Source: Balanoglossus misakiensis (Eukaryota; Hemichordata). From it: a DNA stretch of 64,000 bases. Shown piece after piece: positions 61,344 to 64,000 of this stretch (position 1 is the stretch's first letter; every line of letters begins with the position of its first letter). The notes under the pieces were generated by a model. The model searched no databases. It was not told the DNA's origin and worked only from the letters and a program-made list of their open reading frames with translations. A program made the position numbers and the translations under genes. The stretch covers positions 10,044,001 through 10,108,000 of the forward strand of contig CM082585.2 of NCBI GenBank assembly GCA_040954595.2, written 5' to 3'.

Positions 61344-63266
61344 AGCTGTGCACTGAAATACATGATGTTTTACATCACTCTGACTCAGTCACTGTCAGTT
61401 TCCATAAGGTTTGTGACAGTTTGTAAGGTATATTCATCTCAGCTGAAACAAAACCCCCCAAAATTCCAAAAATCCACCACTGCTGTCCCATTACATAAAA
61501 TGCAAAAAACAAGTAGAAATGGCCAAGTATAAATCTCTAAGCACCCCTACAATTTAGCATACAATCCACATATTCCTAGTGGCATGCATACAAAGTTCGA
61601 CCATACCACTCAAAAATGGGGGTGACCAGGTAAACTTTATTACTGCATATACAACCTTGTCTAATCAAGGCATTCACAAACCATTTTGTTATTTTTTTAT
61701 ATATAGAAAAATCTCTAAATTATTACTGAACAGTATTTCTGAATAAATAAATTAACAGTCAGTGAAATAGTGATCGATAGCTGATCAAAGTATTTTTTCA
61801 ATTGTGCGAAACATCCTCCATGTAACATCTAAAAGTAATGACTAGATTTCCACACCATGTTTTTTTTCATGATTTCAGAACTCAAGACTAACTCCAAAAA
61901 TTGAAAAGTCTGCCAACAGCGATAAAATGGGTAAAACTCACGTTAACAAACATTGTGTTAAATATAGTCAACTAATACCAGCATCTCATGCAAGAATTTT
62001 CAGATTGTAACGAAATACAAAGAACCAAGCAAACAGTATTGGACGACGCGACTTGTCATGTAGATACAAACAGGGCAGCCAATTGGCAATCATCTTACAT
62101 TTGTCGATCTCAAATGGGCTAGCCAACAGAAAGGTTCTCTCTGATTGGTCAATTTCTGATCTGGCCCACAGCATTCTCTCAAGTTGCCACCGATGTGGTC
62201 AATTTCTTTGTCGGAACAATCTGTGATCTTGTACATACATACATAAAACTGGTACACATAATCTACTGACCTTATAATTATCAATGAAACCTCCAGTGTG
62301 TTCCAGGTTGCACCAAAGATTTTACTCAACCCTTTCACCACCATGATTTACTCCAAATCCATTGTTTTCTATGGTAAAGTTGGACCGCTCAAGAGGGAAA
62401 TGGGGGTGACAGGGTTAAAATACAGCTGGAGTATTAGAACTAGTCTCTAGTTCTCAACAATGCCTACAAACTTAATAGCCCAAACCATGAACAATTGGTA
62501 AATTTCAAATAATATCAATGAGCAGACATTTCTGCATTATATTTTTAAATCATTGCAACATTTCACTGCACAATGCATTTAAAAATTCCAACATGCCATT
62601 CAAATTTGAAAACAAGTACGGCACTTTTGACATAGAATATATATAGATTATAATACCTGTGCATTGTGCTTAAAGTATTGTAATTTGACAACTAGGAAAA
62701 AATGCCTAAACAAATCCAAATTGATATTAGTTTGCTCTTATGTAAATGTGAATTTATATAATTTATGCCACGAGTGTGCAAAATTGACAGCTAAGGCATC
62801 CTGATCATACCATAAATTTGTATAAATTTCTTTTTTGTTTAGAATCTACAAATTTATTTTGTACTGAATGCAGCCATTACTAGTAACCCCTCCTATTCGT
62901 GAAAAATGTTGATTTTTACCATTTATTCTTTCCAGCTATCATTGTCTCCATATCAGCAATGGAAAAAAATCTCCATGTTATAGTTCATTAGGAACAAGAG
63001 TTCATGAATAACCATATATAAAATTGTGAGTTTTGTCTTATTGGACACAGACGTAGTGAAAAAGAAGGCATTCTCCAAAGAGCTCTCACTTTCTGAGCTT
63101 TACTCCTTTCTTGAAGACACATTTGACTAGTCTCAGTGTCTTCTGAGCTTTCGGTTATCCAATTTCAGAGAAGGGGAGATTTTGCAAGTGAGTCTGTTAT
63201 TTGCTTCCCATATGATAGGAGAATTCACTTTATTTAAAGTGACTGTGATTCGCACGGATGATCTGA
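61344..63266 (-). other. Convergent intergenic region and 3'UTR of the RNF13-like gene
   Basis: 1.9 kb with no coding exon. Minus-strand AATAAA signals (TTTATT on plus) occur at 63229-63234, 62922-62927, 62853-62858 and 61636-61641, so the 3'UTR may be 40 bp to 1.6 kb long. The fourth MITE copy lies inside at 62328-62418. Confidence 0.5.
62328..62418. mobile_element. Fold-back MITE, copy 4
   Basis: 91 bp starting AACCCTTTCACCACCATG and ending GGGGGTGACAGGGTTAA, with the family's central TTGTTTTCTATGGTAAAGTT. The terminal inverted repeats match over about 14 of 15 bases. Confidence 0.65.
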
Positions 63267-64000
63267 TTACACTATCAGATCTTGTCGCGAGGTGCCCTCT
63301 TCCGACCGAGACGACGATCCATCGCCGTTTAAGGAATGGGCTGGGGAAACGTCATCAGTAGATTCCCTTGACAGTGCCCTCGGTCGCCTTGGCTCCTCCG
63401 AATCGCTGCTGGAGTAGTACGTATCGCTGTCTCCCACTTCGGAGGACGAAGTGGAGTAGGAGGACGACAGGTGGGCCTGTGCGCCCACCGACGTGCTGCC
63501 CATGGCACCAGAGCGTACAGCGGGCATTGTGGACATGGTGGCCACCAGCAGGGGTGTGTTCTCGCTGGGGTCACTGTCGTCATCATCGGATTCGTCTGAG
63601 GAATCCAGGTCATCGCCCGGGATGACTTTGCGCTTGCAGACGGGGCAAGTGCGTTTGTTGCCAGTCAGCCAGGGGTCCACACATTTGCAGTGGTAGGCTG
63701 AAAAGTACAGGAACCCGGAATTAACACAGACTGAAGGATGTGCTGCCAAAATGTTCTCAACAACAGATTGAGAAACGTCATCTTTTAACTTCTCAAAATC
63801 ACCTTGCTTCACTTTTGTCTGGAGAGTTCCTAAAATACAGATTTAACAGGGCTCCTATGCTAAAAGCCACTTATGTGGGGGGTCTCCACACATACATGGC
63901 AGTCTTCAGATTTATTGGGGTGGGGGTAGCAGTATTGTGTAACATAGAATCATATCAAGGTGGAATGATAACTCACCATGTGAGCAAGGCAGGATCCTCA
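63267..64000 (-). CDS. RNF13: RNF13/RNF167-type PA-TM-RING E3 ubiquitin ligase, C-terminal part (partial gene)
   Basis: Two exons are visible: 63977-64000 (continues beyond the window) and the terminal exon 63267-63697, joined in frame through a GTGAGT donor and TTTTCAG acceptor. The joint reads LRILPCSH-A-YHCKCVDPWL, which is the second half of a RING-H2 finger (Cys3, His4, His5, Cys6). TCPVCKRKV follows with the last zinc pair. The family is type I endolysosomal membrane E3 ligases with a luminal PA domain and cytoplasmic RING; those parts lie outside. After the RING comes an acidic Asp/Ser stretch and then SENTPLL, a dileucine sorting motif that vertebrate RNF13 also has (EHTPLL). A Ser-rich disordered tail ends in SRQDLIV. 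The stop is TAA at 63267-63269. Paralogue assignment (RNF13 versus RNF167) is not possible from this part. Confidence 0.9.

Noticed and set aside
63712-63812. Extension of the RNF13-like exon upstream to a Met at 63812
   Set aside because: The frame is open by chance into the intron. The RING sequence needs the exon at 63977-64000 spliced to 63697, and both splice signals are present.

Overview
The window is intron-rich animal DNA. Every intron placed here is GT-AG, exons are short and phase-matched, and poly(A) signals follow the stop codons. Protein sequences resemble vertebrate orthologues closely. The MITE-like elements and the general style suggest an invertebrate deuterostome such as a hemichordate or cephalochordate. 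That placement is inference; nothing in the window fixes the species.

Layout. Positions 1-7.8 kb hold the last eleven exons and long 3'UTR of a tripeptidyl-peptidase II gene (TPP2, + strand, 5' end outside). Positions 8.2-29.6 kb hold a complete E2F dimerisation-partner gene (TFDP/DP, + strand, ten coding exons, 533 aa) with a CpG-containing promoter and an exact E2F-type site in its 5'UTR. Positions 29.78-52.01 kb are an uninterrupted AT-rich satellite array of about 255 monomers of 87-88 bp. It has a homogenised core, higher-order periodicity and diverged edges. Positions 53.3-55.0 kb carry a small unrecognised two-exon gene (- strand, 149 aa). Positions 56.3-61.3 kb carry a ten-exon RNI/FBXL-type leucine-rich-repeat gene (+ strand, 884 aa) with a large disordered insert encoded by one exon. 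Positions 63.27-64.0 kb hold the last two coding exons of an RNF13/RNF167-type PA-TM-RING ubiquitin ligase (- strand, 5' end outside), convergent with the LRR gene.

The genes do not form one pathway: TPP2 acts in cytosolic peptide turnover, DP in cell-cycle transcription, RNF13-like in endolysosomal ubiquitination, and the LRR protein is of unknown role. TPP2 and TFDP1 are both on human 13q33-q34, so their head-to-tail adjacency here may be a compact form of an old linkage.

The most unusual part is the satellite. Its 87-bp unit equals 29 codons and is free of stops in one frame on each strand. This creates overlapping open frames of up to about 1,400 codons on both strands, which I judge to be non-coding. 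Shared variant monomers show 15-, 16- and 17-monomer higher-order repeats in one part. In another, blocks of 1.5-3.0 kb are marked by hairpin-bearing monomers and a recurrent 21-bp deletion. A second notable element is a roughly 90-bp fold-back MITE family with one complete copy in each of three genes.
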